From Diprion similis (Eukaryota; Arthropoda; Insecta; Hymenoptera; Diprionidae): 64,000 bases of DNA. Below are positions 27,101 through 39,232 of this stretch, one piece after another. The stretch spans positions 7,916,493 through 7,980,492 of the forward strand of contig NC_060115.1 of the NCBI RefSeq assembly GCF_021155765.1, given 5' to 3'. Position 1 is the stretch's first letter. The number at the start of each line of letters is the position of its first letter. A program made the position numbers and the translations under genes. Below the pieces are notes generated by a model. It saw only the letters and a list, made by a program, of their open reading frames with translations. It searched no databases and was not told the origin of the DNA.

Positions 27101-27272
27101 AGATGTTTCAACGTATGAACGCATTTCTAACACGAAGAACCTCGACGTGATTGAATATCATGTATAAAGATAAAAGACATTCGCATTAGAAGTGGAGATT
27201 GCTTATTCAACGCAAACAAAAAGTGGAATGGAAATCTGCGCGTTTCCCTTTGATAAAAACTGAATGGCATAC
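24199..27272. other. tsl 3' flank and intergenic DNA before the TTC5 3' end
   Basis: The first part should be the tsl 3' UTR; candidate poly-A signals include AATAAG-type sequences near 24912 and AATAAA near 25301. For TTC5 on the opposite strand, reverse-complement AATAAA words lie near 26566 and 26652. The two genes converge here. No further exon was recognised; open frames near 25.35-26.0 kb and 26.63-26.95 kb have no recognisable content. Confidence 0.5.
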
Positions 27273-29385
27273 CTAATCCGTCTTCTTAAACGTTGATAAT
27301 TTTGCGCTAGCTTGTTGATCACGGCCCAATTTCTTCCCATTGACGACTAATATGATAGGTGTTTCGACTCGTATTGATTTAAAATCGAAATTCTACAAGA
27401 ACAGAGAAGGAAAGTTACATATTATCTAGTTATAGCCATCAATTCGGAAAAGATAATATTTCAATAAGTAGAGTGGATAACTAACGTTGTCACGAAAAGA
27501 GAAATTATGATGCGTCAAAAAGGGTTCCGGAATAACGACCGTATCGGCGACAGTAACTCCCCGTCCTCTTGCCAAATTGTATACGGTGACGGAATAACAG
27601 CTTTTGTCAGCATCCATCAAGCAAAACGTACTATTTGGAAAACAACATTTGGTTATGAAGAATGACATTCTTTACAATTACGCTAGTCAACCTGGTTACG
27701 CGTAACTCACAAAGGTACGCAGTCAGGATCTTGGATCCAGCAGACAACTTTTCCATAAACGACTTTTTCTACGTTCACACCAGGCGTCAGATCTTTCATC
27801 GAAACTAAATCTAGTTTCACTGATTTATCTCCTAAGGTATAGGAGCCACCCTTGTATGGTCCCAAATGTTTCGTATCCAGACCCTGAGCAATAAATACAA
27901 AGAGTTGAGTAGAAGCGATATCAGAGATCTTTCGGAAACACTGGTATAAACGACACTTGATCGATGTGATTTAATTGTTTTAGAATTGTTATTGAACACG
28001 TAATGTTTCAATTATGTAAGTGCTTTGTACCTGCACAAGCTGATGAAGTTTTTTGACTTTTAATCGGCCCTTGGTAGTAGTCAAGTCTTGTACATCCTTG
28101 AGATACTTCAAAAGTTGCTGCTGCTTAATACGAGGAGTTTCCCAAATTGGGTCTAACAGCATTGATTGATCGAACGCTTCCAAAGCTAGTTTATATTCCT
28201 CCTCGTACTTCAGAGCCTGATCAAAATGAGAGGGTTTTGAATAATCGGCTAAACTTTTTACAATTTAATTTGTATACTAATACTCACAATTGCTTTGTTG
28301 TAAAATAAATCAGGATTGCTTCTCGCAATAATATCTTTTTCCTGGAGAAAAAAAGTAAATCACCCAACAATCTTTTTTTATTCCCTGTCAAGGAGCCAAA
28401 ATTCTATCAATCATAAAATAATGGAAATCAGAAAACTCAACAATCTCAACTCAAAGGTATCAAACAACAACGAGTTCACTTACGGCTTGCGAATAAGCAG
28501 ACATACATTGCCGCAAAGTTTTTGGATTTTGATTAATTGCAAAGAAGGAAGAGAGGTGTGCATTCCCAAGAATCGCCCACGACGTTCCGTCCGAAGTATC
28601 TAAGCTAACGGCTTCTTTCGCATATTCCAAGCCTAGCTGTACGTTGTTTACTCTCTGATCATAACTGGAGGTCGGTTCTTGTCTTAGAACCATGGACAAA
28701 TTGCGAAGCGATATTTTATTTCTTCCCTGTGAACGAATCGTTTATACTTCAACTTCATAATCCATTTTTATAATACTAAGTCGAGTTGAAACGCACATGA
28801 GGTAGAGCGCCGACGAAACAATTTTTAGCTTGTTGAATGTCATCATTTTTCCAATAGCACTCGCCAAGCTCGTTCCAAGCTTCAACTAACTTTGGCTCCA
28901 GTTTTACCGCTTTACTCAACAACTCTTCGGCCTGAGGCATAAAGCGATCTACCACATTCAGACATCGTCCTTTGAGGTAGTAATATTTGGCCCGTGCCCC
29001 GTCGATCTCATAACCTTTATAATCGTCAAACTTACTCAGAGTATTTCTCATCTCTTTTTCAACATCGCCACTCTTTTCAATGGCACGATCGATCGAGTTG
29101 TTAACGAAATAATGGTCTCTGAATAAGTAAAGCGATTGTACTCGTTCCTGGAGGAGAAGGAAAAACGACTTGTCAGAATTGGTAGTTGACGCGTTTGAAT
29201 ACAGATGATAAGTGCCAAGAGCTATATTGCGTATTCCGTTAACGAAAGCATCCCGGATACATGAGTGGATATTAAAGCGTAAAAATTTATGGGATATTTA
29301 CTGTCAAAACGACGATGGGATCTTCCTTGACAGCAGCCGGACTTTTCGCCCCCGCAACGACTTTCTCATCGATTATTTCAGACAT
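27273..29385 (-). CDS. TTC5: Tetratricopeptide repeat protein 5 (TTC5/Strap)
   Basis: Eight coding exons on the - strand: 29385-29302, 29147-28797, 28726-28484, 28341-28288, 28216-28031, 27883-27711, 27630-27486 and 27392-27273. Together they give 1356 bases, 451 residues plus stop, near the 440 of human TTC5. All junctions have GT-AG sites and keep frame. TPR helices run from about residue 75 (AEELLSKAVKLEPKLVEAWN, then ELGECYWK) through NLSMVLRQ, DGTSWAILGNAHLS and KYEEEYKLALEAF. The C-terminal third is the TTC5 OB-fold (GVNVEKVVYGKVV, VPFTFCLMDADKSCY, VTVYNLA, IPEPFL, IRVETPIILVVNGK). In vertebrates TTC5 is a p300/JMY cofactor in stress responses and also binds nascent tubulin at the ribosome exit to trigger tubulin mRNA decay. 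Here it is complete. The start at 29385 gives MSEIIDEKVV; an alternative first exon may exist upstream (29824-29892). It is head to head with Ubl3. Confidence 0.93.
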
Positions 29386-29823
29386 TATTTATTTTCATTT
29401 ATTCATTCGTATAAATCAGGCAGCCCATGTCTTTCTGTATACTCAATAGTGGACACCAAACATTGAACTGGTTTCAGATTACTTCCTGCTGCTTAAAATC
29501 TACCAAATAATATCAATTCGAGGTTATGAATCGACATCAAAACTGGTACAACAAGAATGGAACTGTCAACGAGATCGATTTGTGAAAGTTAACCATGGAT
29601 ACAACAAATTTCAGAGGAAGGCGAGTCTACAAATATTCGAGAGTTCCGCGTTGTGGTCGTTTATCCTTGGAATAGAGAAGCAGCAAGTCCACGCGGAAAA
29701 TGCGCGGTCAGGTTTGAAAAACGATATTGGCTGCGACGGTGTGGATGAGAAAAAATAATCACAACACTTATTTTGTAGTATAGCAAGCGCATGAAGGTGA
29801 TGAGCAAAAGCCGCAATCTTTAC

Positions 29824-29892
29824 CTTGACATCAAATATGTGTAGTAATTGTTTGAGATTCATTTTATTCGGGTCTCAGATTTCTGTGGCCAC
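29824..29892 (-). other. TTC5: Candidate alternative 5' exon of TTC5
   Basis: Read on the - strand, an acceptor (TACTTTAG) opens at 29892, an ATG lies at 29862, and 13 codons (MNLKQLLHIFDVK) end at a donor AAG|GTAAAG at 29824. The exon ends in phase 0 and the second TTC5 coding exon starts in phase 0 (ERVQS), so splicing directly would give an isoform with a different N-terminus, skipping the MSEIIDEK exon. It could instead be untranslated leader exon. Reading through the donor yields an 83-codon frame that matches nothing I know. Confidence 0.35.
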
Positions 29893-29996
29893 CTAAAGTA
29901 CACACACAACTTCCGCTTTGCAACATCAACCGAGTCATTATTTACAAATCCAAATGGCAAATCGTTGGAAAAATGCTTAGCAATGAAGAGACTTAC

Positions 29997-30106
29997 CCAT
30001 AGCTGAATGCTTGCAGGATGCCAAGATGTTGATCATCGCAGTTTTGTTCTTAATTATGAACTGCGGCTTGCAGCAATGTGAAAATCATTTCATTACACTC
30101 TCCCAT
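29997..30106 (-). other. TTC5: Candidate spliced 5' UTR exon of TTC5
   Basis: On the - strand, a TTTTTCAG acceptor precedes 110 bases that end in a strong donor (ATGG|GTAAGT). All three frames are closed by stops, so it cannot be an internal coding exon; its first ATG opens an 18-codon upstream frame (MGECNEMIF and on). It lies between the divergent promoter and the first TTC5 coding exon, as a leader exon would. Confidence 0.35.
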
Positions 30107-30639
30107 CTGAAAAATGAAAAAAGTCTGATTTACTGAGTGTTTTATTATGATTGAAGGGTTATTAATGCCAGAGGGTTATAATATTGTTTACTTTATGTCT
30201 TGAAAAAGCTGGTAAACATGCATTTAGAAGAAAAGGAGATATACTAATATATAAAATTAGAGACCTATATCACATTTAAATATATCATATCATATTTACG
30301 AAAGTAATAACGCGGCAAGCACGCAGCAAATATATTGAAAGCAAAAGAGTTTCCGCTCCTGACATCGAAGGATAACCCTAATAGGTCACCGGAGATGAAC
30401 TTCACTCGAAATATTTTTTGAACTCTTCGTAGAGTCCCTCAGTTGTGGGAATGAGCCGCTTATAAAAATGCTATTTTCGACATTTTTGGCACTTCCATTA
30501 ACTTTGGCGAGGTTTTACAATACATAAACAATGCATTCTGTTTGTGAAAACTGAGAGTTCTTTCTGCCAAATAAACTACTGACAAAAATGTTCAGATTTG
30601 AAAACTTGAACACGTCTAAACTCGTCTACCTCTGCTTCA

Positions 30640-31120
30640 CTACATTCCGTAGCGATCACACGGTGAATTTGTAAAAGAATCGACATGTTCACAGTGTTCA
30701 CTGCAGTTCACACAAGATGCAAAACTCGCGTGCAATGAAAATACGTAACGTTGATTGGTCGACCCACGCCCGACGAATGTAGTAAACTCCAGTGATCTTG
30801 GGCCATCGCGACAGTCGAACACGGCCCTTAGGCGATAGCGTCGTCTTTGTCAATATGCCTTAATCTCCCCGGTCGACTAAGGAGGGGGAAGGCAAGGAAG
30901 GAGGTGGAGGTGGGTTTGCGGGCGTGACGTCAAGGTGGCTGAGGAGTGTCGACGCCAAGCGGAGGTCAGCCAAACTAAACGAGGAGAGAGATCAGGGATC
31001 AAGTTTCCCAGAATGCAGTACGGGAATTGACATCGCCATTTTATGTGTTTGGCTCTGACACAGGTAGAGTGGAAGTGGTGCGTGGGGTGGTGAGAAAATC
31101 TGGCGAAGTATATAAAGTTA
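30640..31120. promoter_or_regulatory. Divergent promoter region between TTC5 and Ubl3
   Basis: This interval separates two head-to-head genes. It is GC-rich (most strongly 30880-31100) and contains a perfect CRE palindrome TGACGTCA at 30925-30932, a CCAAT box in the TTC5 orientation (ATTGG at 30754-30758 on +) and a TATAAA at 31111-31116 in the Ubl3 orientation. A 60-codon - strand frame (30640-30822) is probably TTC5 leader sequence rather than a gene. Start sites cannot be fixed without transcript data. Confidence 0.55.
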
Positions 31121-31128
31121 TTCGCAAA

Positions 31129-31167
31129 ATGTTGCTCAAATACTTAATCCCCGACATGAGTAAGTAA
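31129..31167 (+). other. Upstream ORF in the probable Ubl3 leader
   Basis: A 12-codon frame (MLLKYLIPDMSK, then stop) lies 225 bases before the Ubl3 start and 13 bases after a TATAAA. Part of its end also reads as a splice donor (GACATGA|GTAAGT). It may damp translation from the long first-exon mRNA, or lie upstream of the real transcription start. Confidence 0.35.
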
Positions 31168-31391
31168 CGTTAATCGAGAACGGGTTGCGCGGGTGGTGTA
31201 ATCCGGGTATCATTATAATCTGGTCGAAATGGTGTAGTGGAGTTGTGCGTGCGTGTGTTTTCATCGAGTGTTTCCAACACTAGTTTTAACTGCTGTCACA
31301 CGCTCAGTTATTTTGTGTTATCGAGTTATTGGTGTTGGCTCATATCACGCGCAGCCTCCGGATTTTATTTTCGATTTTCTCATCGGTTACA

Positions 31392-31421
31392 ATGAGTTCG
31401 AGAAATATTCCCTCAGACAAG
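31392..31421 (+). other. Ubl3: Ubl3 coding exon 1a
   Basis: Ten codons, MSSRNIPSDK, end at a strong donor (AAG|GTGAGT) in phase 0. This N-terminus resembles that of animal UBL3 proteins, where a short serine/proline-containing leader precedes INLRLILVSG. A longer open frame simply runs on into the intron. Confidence 0.88.
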
Positions 31422-34400
31422 GTGAGTCCGAATTTTATTTCTTCACCCGACTTTCTTTCCGTTCCTCACCTTTCCTTTCCACCGCTTTCTCTCTCTTCCC
31501 TCTCTTTCCTCTCCCTCGCCTTCCTTTTTTTTTTTTTTTTTTTTTTTTTCTTTCCTCTACCCGTTCGTATTACATGTCTACCGCACCCTTCTTCGATTCC
31601 ATCTCGCCTCCTTGTTTCCCCCGACCTAGTTAGCCACCCAGTCATCTTCACTTCTGTCGCTTCCCTTAATATTTTATCACCTTTATATACAATACTGTAC
31701 GAGATGTCGTGCGAACTTGACATCCAGGTTCGTCGCTGGTATAACTTCGATTAATAATCATACCAAACCGTATTTGCTCCGCGTCATACTGTCGCAATTA
31801 TCGCAAATAATTCATAACAATTATCAACTACACGCGATTGGTTCACACATACTCACTTAGCGACGAAGCGCCGATCTATACCCTTATAAATGATGTATTA
31901 TAATAAAAATCTATTAAAAAATTGGACGATATACGTTGATGATTGTTTCATTGTCAAACAAAAATCAACGTGCGAAACGTTGTATCATACTCGATAGGAA
32001 TCTGATTCATTTAAACCGCAGCAATCGGTCTTTGCTGGAAGTTGGCCTTTTCCATTTAAATCGAAGAGAGAAATCGCTTTAGGGAAAGGAGCGACGCAAA
32101 ATATAGATCAAGAGAAAAACATCGCAACATTCTTTCGTCAACGAATTCCAGATATGTATTTGATATCCTATTTTATTCACGACCTTCTTCTCAGGGAGGT
32201 TTTTTCCGCGTTTTTTCGCGTACATGTGTTCGAAGGTAAATAAGTAGTACAAGCAACGGTTACTCGTGAAACTGTGCTTAGTGAAACAAAAAAAAAAAAG
32301 AATAAAAAAAAATGATGAATCCATATATTCGGTGAAAGTTATCGAGGAATTATAATTAAATATTAAGATACGTCGCTGTGAACCGATATAATCGGTCCTT
32401 ACAAGGAAAAAAAGAAAAATAATGAAATTTTTTCGCTGCGTGATAGGTGGTAGAGAAACCACGAGTAGATATGTTTTTTCTTTTTCTCTGGCATTTTTTT
32501 TTTCTTTTTCCTTCTTTTTTGTATATATTATTATTATTTTGCTATATGGTATTACACGAATATAAAATAGAAAGCTGCTGAAATCCCGCAGCTATCTACT
32601 GCTATAATTAGTTACAGGTTGAATCTTGTGTATATACTTGCGCTGTTGAAAACAAATTCGATGTGAATATAGACGAGCAGGTAGTTTTAATTCTTAATTA
32701 ACGTTATTACAACGATGTACGTTTTTGGGAAAATCGTACGAACGTACATCCGGTTTATTTTCATTGTCGTATATTCATCAAGTTACGATCGGAGTTGAAT
32801 GGTATAAAAACAAATTCGGAAAACCACATCGATAATGAATTATTCATATAGCTTGTTCAAAAGTACGTGCTGTTATTCGATTGAAAAGAATGCTGCCGTA
32901 TAGAGAATAATTTGTTGACCGGATGAAGTCTGCGAGAAAAAATGTAAATCCTATACCTTCGAAATAAAGAATGCGGATTCCTTCTCTCTTTATTTCCATA
33001 TCGCCGTTGTACTGAATTGTTTGTCTTCTTACGGATAAGTTTAAATTATGTATACATTGAAGCAGTACCCTTTTCCTTTTTCCCACCATACAGTCAATTA
33101 TTCTAACACGTAGACAATTTTTATTTCGCGTTTTTATAACGTAATATTGTCGTTGCCAAAAACGAGCAGAAAACATTTCCGCAATGTTGTTAAAAATATG
33201 AGAATAGAATAGAATATCTTTTATTATTATACAATGATTTGGAGATGTGCCAAAGGGCAACGAGAGGGAGGGAGGGAGGAAGAGACGGAGAGAGCGGCAC
33301 GTAAGGAAAGCATTCAAGTATCAGTCCAAGTCTATGAAAGTATCAGACGGATCATAAAAATGTCAAAGCATACCAGCAAAAACAGGAAGGAGAAAGAGTA
33401 TGATATAACAAAATAAAATAATAAAAAGTAAGTAAAAAGAAATAAACAGAGCACAGTACAATGCAAGTTAGCAGAAACCGGGAAAACAGATCGTACGAAG
33501 TGGTGAAGGCTAAGGAATCTGGAAAGCGAAGTTTCCAACCTTGATATTTCCACGGATTTATATTTATCGATGGCATAATAAAGCAGAGAGTCAGCAGGGT
33601 TCTGTGAAATATTTTGCAACAAATTTCTTCCAATTGGAATTGAAAGTGGACCGTCGCGTTTATTATCGGAATTTTAATCGTAGATTCATGCTGCAAGGGT
33701 CAGAGAGGCCTTGGACTCGCCGTGTAATTTTCTCCTCTCCTCGTCTAATCACGATGCCAATTTCAATTATACATCAAGGCGGAATTTTTATCGGTGTTTC
33801 AAAGATCCGTGCAATTTCTCAAATCTCGATCAATCGGCAATCCAACTGGCTTACGTAGTCGGTGGCTGCTGCCCCGCTAAACTATATCTTACGCAATATC
33901 CCCGCTCAATTTATACCTCATAGACCGCGATGCCGTCCAGGTACTTTTGTGTGCAGTGGGTATATAAATGTTCGTAATTACGAAAGCATAGTTAATTCAG
34001 CAACAAAAGTCTCGCAATTTGAAAAAGCCGTGCACGTTGTATAACAACGACGACGACGAACGAATTGAAGGAACGTTTTGCGGCACAATTTCAATGGTAG
34101 ACCTTCATTATCATCGTCGTCGTCATCATCAGTGGCGATAAATCGATCGAGTTGCGTCCCGTTTAACATGCCACTCCAAAATCAGAGCTCGTTATTCCGC
34201 AGTTTGCGTCATCGGATGATTCATCTGTACGACTATTAATAATTAATCGAGGATAAAAATTATCACGAAAAAAGGCAAAAGAGATTGGAATAAATATTTG
34301 ATCGCAGTATTTAAATCCTCCCCGATTTTATTACACTTTTATATATTCTTTCCCCACCAAGTATATGTATAGCGTAGGTATATACATATATATATACAAG

Positions 34401-37400
34401 GTTACACCCAGAGGCGAGCGATCTGCAGGTAACCGAAATTAAGGAAATGAAAGAAGTTAATCTTCATTTCCGCCAGCAGCGACTTCTTCCTTTTTCGTAT
34501 GTACGCAGGAGAGGCGATAAATTTCCGCGGTGCGGCTCGCAGGGAAAGCGGAGAATTATTTGATCGGTGACACTCGATACTCGATACCTCGCATCGGTTC
34601 ATCCAACGACGTGTGCTAATCCGCGTAGCCTTTTACAAAGCCGAATAAAATTCAGGGAGCGGTTTCTTTGCAGGTCAGATCGGGCGGTTAATTTCAGGAG
34701 CAATCATTCCGCGATTAAAAGTCGACCGTCGAACAGCCTGAGCTAAGCTTCGTTGAAGCGAGTCTCGGGGCTTCAAGGCAATTGAAGAAAAAAGACCGAG
34801 TTAAAAAAAAAAAGAAGGTTTTCGCATCGATCGCTTCCGGGTCGGGGAAATGATTTTTAAATTCATACGATGGGAATAACAAATCTTACTTCGCTTACTT
34901 TCAACTAAATTCTATTTGAATAAAAATTATTTAGATCTTTACTTGGATTTTGGATTGTATGAAACGAAAAATGATTTCCTAACTGGGTTAAGAATATTTG
35001 AATTGGTCTAATGGAGTGAATTATTATATATATATATATATATATATTCATTACGGCCTGTCAATTAAATATTGAGTCCGTTTTACCTTGCTATATTATT
35101 GTACGTTAAATTCGCAGAATTATATAATTCACCTAGTTTCAACAAACGTTCATTGTTTCAAGTAAATTACATTTCGTTCCACTAAATTTACGATTCATTT
35201 CCTATGAAAAATGTTACGCTAACAAAATGCAATTATAATTCGTTTCTCAATTCTTTCATTCTCAATTGTAATAAATAATTTATTATTCCATAGTTAAGAG
35301 TGTGTAGGTATGAAAAACATACTATTTGTAAAATTAAATAAACGTGAAGTATATTTACTATTTCGTTATTGTAGGCTTAGTTCGAAGTCTGCTCTACTAA
35401 ATTACATGAAATCAAGTAAAATAATAAATTTCAAATACTAACTATTTCTCGAAATCTAACGAACTTGTTTTCTCAGTGAAACAGCAACGATTCCAGCTTC
35501 GTTAACGGAGTTTATATTAACATCCGCAGTATCGCAGTGCTGTCTATAAGCCAGCTACAACAACAACGTGGGAGAAAGTCGGCTCTTATTTCCTCGCGGA
35601 GGCTAATCGTCGTCAGTTGTTGTTCTCTTCTTATTGTGAAATCTAAATTCACTTTTGGCGCCCGGTTGATTACACGATAAGTTTCAGGGGCCGGCCGGAA
35701 GTGACGAGTCTCTCGATTTATTATTCCACACGTGTACAGAGACACGCGTATATATATATATATATCTCTTTCTCTGCATACATCGTTTATACCACGGGCT
35801 TCCAGACACGTGAGGTCGAATTTGTGTAAAAATGAGAGCATTCAAGGGGAAAAAACCGTGTAGGTACCTTATTTCTCGACGACGGAGCGGCGTTCCCGTA
35901 AACAGAGACTCGTCGCCTTAATTTTCTTAATTGCGTGGCTTTGGGCCGAAACAAGAAACGCCGGCACCGGCTAGCCGAGTTCAAATGGGGAGACCCGAGG
36001 ACTCCGGAGAAAGATAAAGAGAAAGAGAGAGGAGAAGAGACACTTGACTTATCCGCTAGCCTACAATTAGCTGCGTCTACTCTCGTTGCCTTTTACGTTT
36101 TTTGTTACTCGGTTATCTCGATGCTTTCTTTCCACATTTTTTTTTCTCGACTGCCGTGCAGTTTTTCTTCTTCGCATCGTTGCTGTTCTTGTGTTGTTTT
36201 TTCATCCTTAAATCCTATGCACGTACAAACGTATATCACTCTGAACAATATTATACGCAACAATTAAATATGTCAAGCTGCACCGCGAGATTAACAATTA
36301 AGTCGTATTACGAATTCATAGTCTGCATATGACGAGGACCAGTATAGCGGAATATATAATAAAAAACCAATAACCTTGGCCAGTGGTTTTTATTGAATCT
36401 ATTATATATGCATCTTTGAAACCACGAATCGATTACGAGTTCCTTGTCTACAGTAAAATATTTCCAAGAGCGCTCGCGACGGTGTCAACTTTTCCACAGT
36501 CTGTATTATTATAATCACTTCTCATCCCATTAAAAAACAATTTTGGCCCCATTTTTCTTGTCAGATCTCTCTTAGCATTTACATGTATTTTCGATATATT
36601 CATACATATATATCTACGTATAATGATTGAAACTCGCAAACGAATAATAATAACAATAACAACAATAATAATAATAAATGCGTAAGACCAAAAAAACAAA
36701 AAGAAAAAAAAAAAAAAAAAAAATTCAACAGATGGGCGAGGCGTTAATTAATATTATTATTGTGTTAACTCGTTTCATTAAAGTTTCAATTATAAACTCT
36801 CCCCAGTTCTGCTGCAGGCGGCTATACGTAATTACGTGACACACGTCATAAACAAACTTGTTGAGCAGATCGTGTTAATACATGCGTATTGAATTACGTT
36901 CGCTCAATTCGAGGCAGCATATATACATGTACATATACATATATGTACACTATGTATGCCTATGTAGATGCGAATATATGTACGTACAATAAACACAATA
37001 ACGAAATCCGCATCGACGGGAAAGAGGAGAAGAAGATCATCAATCTCTGTATGAGCTGCGCTACTGCTGCCCTCGTCGTAAAAATACTGTTCACGTATCC
37101 CCCGTGACATGTGTATTATACGATTAAGATCTATTGTTTCCCGTTAGAATCGGCAAAACAGCGTGAAATCGTTCGATTGTGATTCACTGAACGAAAAATG
37201 GGCGGATGGATAAGGCTTTTGAAACAAGGGCTACGCATATCACTTGGGGTGGGGGTAAATAAAAAAAAAATTGTTGTTTAGTATCATGTATAATGTAATA
37301 TTTATGTACAATATATAGGTTGACAATACTTTCTTTATTCACCGTCGTTTCAGTCAATATTATATATATATATATTTACTCTATGCATCAGTAATTTTAT

Positions 37401-39159
37401 TTACATCCGTTTTCTTGGTTGTTTCTTGCACACACACCGAAAACCGCGCTTCATTTTTCCCTCTTCCGCAGCTGCGATGATTTCTTTCGATATTTTTCCA
37501 ATCCACGATAAATTTCATGCACTTCATTTTCCTGGTGATTTTCATGCGTTTTTTAGTACTGTAAAATGTTTTTTTTTTTCCCCGCATATGCGTGTAACGT
37601 ACAACTTCTACTATGCGTGTTGTACCGACAGTGAGAGAACGAATAAAATTACGGTTACGAAATTTTCACCCGAGTCGACTGCTAATTAGATGTATGTATG
37701 TATACAAGAAGCGGGCACGATGGTTTTAATGCCATAAACTGAGAGTAGACTAAAAATGACCCTATATATACGCGGGCGTGATGAAATTTTCAACATCGCC
37801 TCGGACTGCGGTCCTTCCACCTCCACCTCCACCTCCACCTCCTCCTCCTCCTCGTGAGGCCTATCTCGGAAATCAGGATTGCGAAAACAGGGATCGTCTT
37901 CGCTGTTCGTTACAAATTTACACGCGCAAATGTATGTACATATAGGTATATAACAAAGCAGCAATTCCACGGTATGTCTGTAATAACACAACAACAATAG
38001 TAACAACGCCCAACGTAACGCAACGCAACGCGATTGACTCTCTCAGTATGTATGTAGACACATACATACATATATACAATCATACTAATAAACTGCAGGA
38101 AAACTTAAGACAATGGAACATTACCCTCCTTGCCTTTTACATCACGTATAACAAAAAGGGGAGAAACGCCTTATCCCGCAGACCGCATAGGATATCGCCA
38201 ATGTACAAGGTTCACATCGATGATAATATCCATAAAAAAAGAAAAGAAAAAAAAAGACGGCACGATATTCTCAACGATTTCAAGGAGGCAAACCACTGCA
38301 CGGAAAGTGCGATGAGGAATGCCAAGAAGATATATACGGAATCTTATTATACAGTTTTATTATTTATTATACATATGTGTGTAATAGGTACTTGCGTGGT
38401 GGATGTAATTATTTAATGATCGAACAAAGTTACACGTTCAAACTGTCGTAAAATGTCGATTTTTTGCAAGTGAATAGTAATATGTTAGAAGGTCGTACGT
38501 GCCCTGCAGCCGGATGGGGCTGACGTTGGTAACGTTAACGTAGCGAAACATTGGTCGAAGTTTACAAAATATGAATACGTTTTACAGCACTCAGTATGAT
38601 TTACTGAATTTTAAACGTTTCTGAAATTGTGAAATAACGATTTTTCCGAAACGTTAATCATTACAATAACGCTACTAACTTCAGCATCATGCAACTAGTT
38701 AAACTTCTTTCAAATATCATGAGGCTGAAGGTGGTAACGTTATTGTGAAGATTAACATTTCTGACAAACCGTTATTTCACAATTGAAGTAATGTCTAAAA
38801 TTCGGTCAATCGTAACGAGGCAGAAGATGTTTATTATACTTTGAAAACTTACGAGGTTGAAGTTGGTAAAGTTATCGGAACGAAACATTGGGGTGAAAAT
38901 CACTATTTTTCTTACTTTACAATGATTTCGAAGGAACTAAGTTTTTTAAATACGAGTGTGATTTGTTTTCATTACGGTTTACCGAATTTCAGACAATTCC
39001 AAAATCCCAAAATAACGGTTTTTCCTCAGCGTGAATTGTTGCGATAACGTTACTAACTTCAATGTGATAAAAACTACTTCAAAGTCACTGCAAACTTGAA
39101 GAATAGTAGATTTTTTTTACGTTCACTTCACTAACTTCAGACTCGTGAAATATCGCTGG

Positions 39160-39232
<73 letters not shown>

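Noticed and set aside
29611..29862. 83-codon - strand ORF as a separate small gene
   Set aside because: It reads through a good donor after codon 13, and the remainder resembles no protein; better explained as an upstream TTC5 exon.
31329..31754. 141-codon frame extending Ubl3 exon 1a
   Set aside because: Only ten codons (MSSRNIPSDK) are real; the rest runs through a consensus donor into poly-pyrimidine intron that reads as Ser/Phe/Leu.
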